Below are positions 18,201-20,111 of a stretch of 20,111 bases of DNA, in pieces. This stretch comes from a virus, in IMG/VR virus record IMGVR_UViG_3300012228_000023, positions 1 through 20,111 of that record; one strand, 5' to 3'. The notes under the pieces are model-generated. The model saw only the letters and a program-made list of their open reading frames with translations. It had not been told where the DNA came from and did not search any database. How positions within the stretch are numbered: position 1 is the stretch's first letter; each line of letters opens with the position of its first letter. The position numbers and the translations under genes were made by a program.

Positions 18201-19831
18201 TCGTACTCGAATCCACCTTTGGGTAGTTCGTAGACTGCCTGGACCACACCGAAGTTCTTGTACTGTTGGTTGACGACTCGCTCGCCAACCTCGTACCGGT
18301 ACCCAGGCTCAGGTGTTTCCCAGATGGCGGCTTTATACTCCGCCTCTACCTCTGCGGCGAACTCCCGCATCTGCTGGTCCATCTCGGCGCGTGTTAAGGC
18401 GCGCGAAGGTGGGACTTCCTGGCGGAGCGCGTCATGCGCTATCTCGCCTACGGCAGACTGCTTCTTCCCCTCGACACCACGTTGTTTCGGCTCATAGAGG
18501 GCAGCCGGGGGGTCTGCAGCACGGATCAATTCCCCAATGCTGGGGCCCTCCGCTTCCTTTTCCTTGAGGAGTTTCTCCCAGTGGTTTGCTTCCGCCTTGT
18601 ACCACAGCTGCCGGCTCGACCCTTCTGGGTGGCTTGCTGCATCCGTACTCGCGGTCTTGAGGTAGTTCTTGAGTTGCTCCACGGTGTACGTCTGAGAGGG
18701 AGTGGCGCTCGGCGGTCTGATACCGCTTTCCTTCGCTGCAATCTCCCCGTTGATCTGGTCTACCAATTCCTGGTCTGCTGCATCCAGGAGGTTTCTCTTG
18801 ATATTCTCCAGGACCGCAGGGTCTTCCTTCTGCGGCTTGATCTTCCCCTCGCGGATGGCTCCCACCACCTCGAGGCGCAACTCGCTGGCTGCTTCCTTGA
18901 ACTCCGCGCTGATGGCGGGGTCCTTTTCGATGTGGTCGAGGTAGTCCACGCGGACCTTGCCGCGCTCCAGGCTCCTGTTCATGACATCTGCGATGTACTG
19001 CTCATCCTGGGTCTTGGCTATTTTGCCCAGGGCTGAGGTACCGGAGAAGATCAGGTGGAACCCTATGGACTCCCCTACCTTGAAGGCGTAGGTGCCTACA
19101 GGGGAGAGTTCCCCCTGCTCGAGGTCCTGCTTCGCTTGGGAGGCTGCGCCGAACGCTGCCCACCCAGCACCACCTTTGACCACCCCTTTCGGGATGACAT
19201 GCATGACCTGCCCCGTGGTCAGCCCCTCGAAAGCGGCCTTCACGGAGGAGCCCATGTCCTTGGTCTCAGCCCAGGTCTTCAGATACTCCTGGGCAGACAT
19301 CCCAAGGGCGAAGTCGGAGGCTCGGTTGAACAGCAACGCGACCGCGGGGGAGGCCGCTTCCGCGGCGATCTTGATCCCCTTCCCCCAGCTGGAGAGCAGA
19401 GGGAGTTCCACTGACATCGCCCCCATACCCGAGGCGAGCCCACCGAGGAACTTTGCCACGGTGGACTCCCGGGTTGATTGCGCTTCCAGGTACTCCCTCG
19501 TCTTCTTCGCTTCGTCGTAGACGTGGGTCTTCCATAAGCCGGTGGCGCCCAGATCCACTGGGATCTTGGCCAGGGCCTCAGCAGTTCTCCAGACCCCCTC
19601 CGCGAACTTCGTGGGGAGGTACATGGTGTCTGAGTCCAGCTGTTCGCTGCTACGTGTTTCCTTCTCCCGCTGACCCGCTGTGCGGATCGTGTTGTCCGCG
19701 GGGGGAGGGGTGAACGCAGGTGTTACCGATGGAGCGGGGGGCGCAGCGGGAGGAGCTTGGTTCAGCTCTTCTTGTTCCAGCCGCTTTCGCTCCTCCTCAC
19801 TGATCATGATTCCGCTGAGCTTCCCTTGCAT
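15242..19831 (-). CDS. 1529-residue internal virion / DNA-ejection protein (gp16 position)
   Basis: Size and place, directly before the tail fibre module and after a gp15-position gene, fit the large internal core protein that leaves the T7 head to build the ejection channel (T7 gp16, 1318 residues). The N-terminus (20-45) is Pro/Glu-rich. Residues about 125-270 are Gly/Ala-rich with hydrophobic stretches, suited to membrane insertion. The middle is charged and helical. The C-terminal third has further hydrophobic segments (FIVPVWQTTWNMLRQ; GRMLYLVGIGLYLGG). I see no lytic-transglycosylase motif such as that at the N-terminus of T7 gp16. The ATG overlaps the upstream stop (TAATG). A phage polyvalent-protein relation is possible but unproven. 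Confidence 0.82.
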   Translation of the reverse strand: MQGKLSGIMISEEERKRLEQEELNQAPPAAPPAPSVTPAFTPPPADNTIRTAGQREKETRSSEQLDSDTMYLPTKFAEGVWRTAEALAKIPVDLGATGLWKTHVYDEAKKTREYLEAQSTRESTVAKFLGGLASGMGAMSVELPLLSSWGKGIKIAAEAASPAVALLFNRASDFALGMSAQEYLKTWAETKDMGSSVKAAFEGLTTGQVMHVIPKGVVKGGAGWAAFGAASQAKQDLEQGELSPVGTYAFKVGESIGFHLIFSGTSALGKIAKTQDEQYIADVMNRSLERGKVRVDYLDHIEKDPAISAEFKEAASELRLEVVGAIREGKIKPQKEDPAVLENIKRNLLDAADQELVDQINGEIAAKESGIRPPSATPSQTYTVEQLKNYLKTASTDAASHPEGSSRQLWYKAEANHWEKLLKEKEAEGPSIGELIRAADPPAALYEPKQRGVEGKKQSAVGEIAHDALRQEVPPSRALTRAEMDQQMREFAAEVEAEYKAAIWETPEPGYRYEVGERVVNQQYKNFGVVQAVYELPKGGFEYDIKYTSPLSGKYIVKRHVGYDLGKLRANAHLERIVSDPNTPRDAATEARKNRTMAVVLKVREAVNNGKDFDPTEVAHPDRLGTVEDMIDIIDGIVKDGLAHEPETRSFLKDREKMARLTTEKKKREVWASMTEEERAKKGSKWREANRPDRNITDADFVSLPKLEDAAAAADRTAKSSVMIMTASKTSKAILMTLTARSLHPDATPQDIANLEKYAAYALRMQEIETGFFSDVGYALAAKGDRSNITVEDIMAASDLQGLRKLTVKVGAWPKMKGWVEVYKGWIFSNSATQLINLGGATAIGIMRVGEKYAEAIRGRGRPGRVGLHQANAFAFGEIMGAKYGVKYTGEIFKKAYGIAAEVGGQTQEGKADATTKAKVFESTLADSFLVPHKSKYGGSTRSFDFEKMGGVRKGGWTNVFADFIDMTGVLSRIPLNALGVVDNLAARYPGYYAKISEIAYVESFKQLNKTNGEALNEGERKTFIQGFLKAHQLFLESNLKKPTNEEMEDLAPFLKDGQFHERALKAAASDSLATDLQGSESALGRAIGNVGEGIHKMTPVNFIVPVWQTTWNMLRQLGHRTPMLWRFSSEMTKDMKSVDPARRDAAMAKLYMGRMLYLVGIGLYLGGKLNPMKDPDKKAAFKTAGPDADSLTAGDTAYSLQNAWPVGNIWSLTGRVMYAIQNSIGVDTDKNKINLFDQSMDIDPETVEFLKKHTPVERWGPGGQHWDIATVGAYLLAATTAAWSDSTANRQLKEIQASLAGDRGVGMVSRLTARTAVAMTVPFSSAIRAYTNAPERNPYLREAHSFLDYYLMVVAPTRVDPKFDLLGKPMVNYGKEFLGTVAVSPGKPLSSARREIGYMEAPIQEMLDDEWRDVKLTPAERLRWNQLVGTIKRDGMDLEEYLSNEIDNDPGYQDLVQSAGAAEPGTKARFVMTIIKSFRQEAFAEMQDETDERIYKEREKNLENPVNDYKPPKEGDLGIKAFFYNQQP

Positions 19832-20111
19832 TATTTACCGCCTTGAGCCTGACCTACTGGCTTGGGTTTGGGTGTATGATCTGCACCGGCGCGGTGGACA
19901 TCCCCAGGACCGCCGATGTACGCTTCCATGGCCTCGAGTTCGGGACCGGTAACGAACTTCCTGCCATACTTCTCGATCCACCCCCAGCGATCCTCAGGGA
20001 CCACAGGAGGGAGTCTTCCGTCTGCCAACATCTTCTCGATCAGCTTGGAGATCACTTCCGGTTTAGCGCGGACATAAGGCTCCAGGCCTGGAGTATTCCT
20101 GATCTTGTCCA
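19831..20111 (-). CDS. C-terminal part of a virion-module protein (partial, gp15 position)
   Basis: The frame is open to the right window edge and contributes at least 93 residues (DKIRNTPGLEPYVRAKPEVI onward). It holds a helical segment with GRLPPVVPEDRWGWIEKYGR and ends in a Gly/Pro/Lys-rich tail (TPKPKPVGQAQGGK). The GTG at 20055 is internal, not a start. By order it may be the T7 gp15-like core protein, but the tail shows no diagnostic motif. Confidence 0.7.
   Translation of the reverse strand, partial: DKIRNTPGLEPYVRAKPEVISKLIEKMLADGRLPPVVPEDRWGWIEKYGRKFVTGPELEAMEAYIGGPGDVHRAGADHTPKPKPVGQAQGGK

Overview
The window looks like part of a tailed-phage genome with T7-like (podovirus-type) late-gene organisation. 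Every gene I can support lies on the minus strand, so transcription runs from right to left. Genes are packed with ATGA or TAATG overlaps and strong AGGAGG-type ribosome sites, and several start with TTG or GTG. No RNA polymerase, DNA polymerase or capsid gene is in view, so placement in Autographiviridae is an inference from the late-gene order. I cannot name the host.

Late module (20111 down to 7615), in transcription order: the end of a Pro/Lys-tailed protein; a 1529-residue internal/ejection protein; a hairpin terminator; a T4-type lysozyme; a T7 gp17-type tail fibre N-terminal protein; a six-bladed beta-propeller; two small accessory proteins; a 36-residue membrane peptide; a three-helix holin; a 634-residue repeat-bearing surface protein; the small terminase; a 63-residue exported protein; the large terminase (gp19 type); and a small HExxH metalloprotein. 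This matches T7 genes 15/16-17-17.5-18-18.5-19, with extra genes inserted.

Junction (about 7614 to 6439): 1.2 kb without genes. It is rich in GAGCGA-type repeats and hairpins and carries a 150-bp imperfect inverted repeat. Next to it, and inside the end of the large terminase gene, the palindrome ACTTAAGT recurs in two clusters with an exact 11-bp period. In T7-like phages the genome ends lie between terminase and the first early genes, so this is the likely place for terminal repeats or a packaging signal.

Early/accessory module (6438 to 1): many small genes of unknown function, several with paired-cysteine zinc sites; a SLOG-domain protein fused to a coiled coil; a 444-residue protein ending in a string of zinc knuckles; and an M20/M28-like metallopeptidase.

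The most unusual content is a set of structured RNAs among these small genes. Three 72-nt tRNA-Glu-like RNAs (3189-3260, 3367-3438, 3788-3859) have covarying stems, discriminator G and an encoded CCA. They keep most known GluRS identity features, yet all share the same defects: no U33, a D-loop too short for GG, and an extra A in the T-loop. Two other folded elements lie beside them, and two long-helix RNAs lie at 4212-4310 and 4659-4797. I suggest these are GluRS-directed or tRNA-Glu-mimicking RNAs with a job other than decoding. That function is inference.
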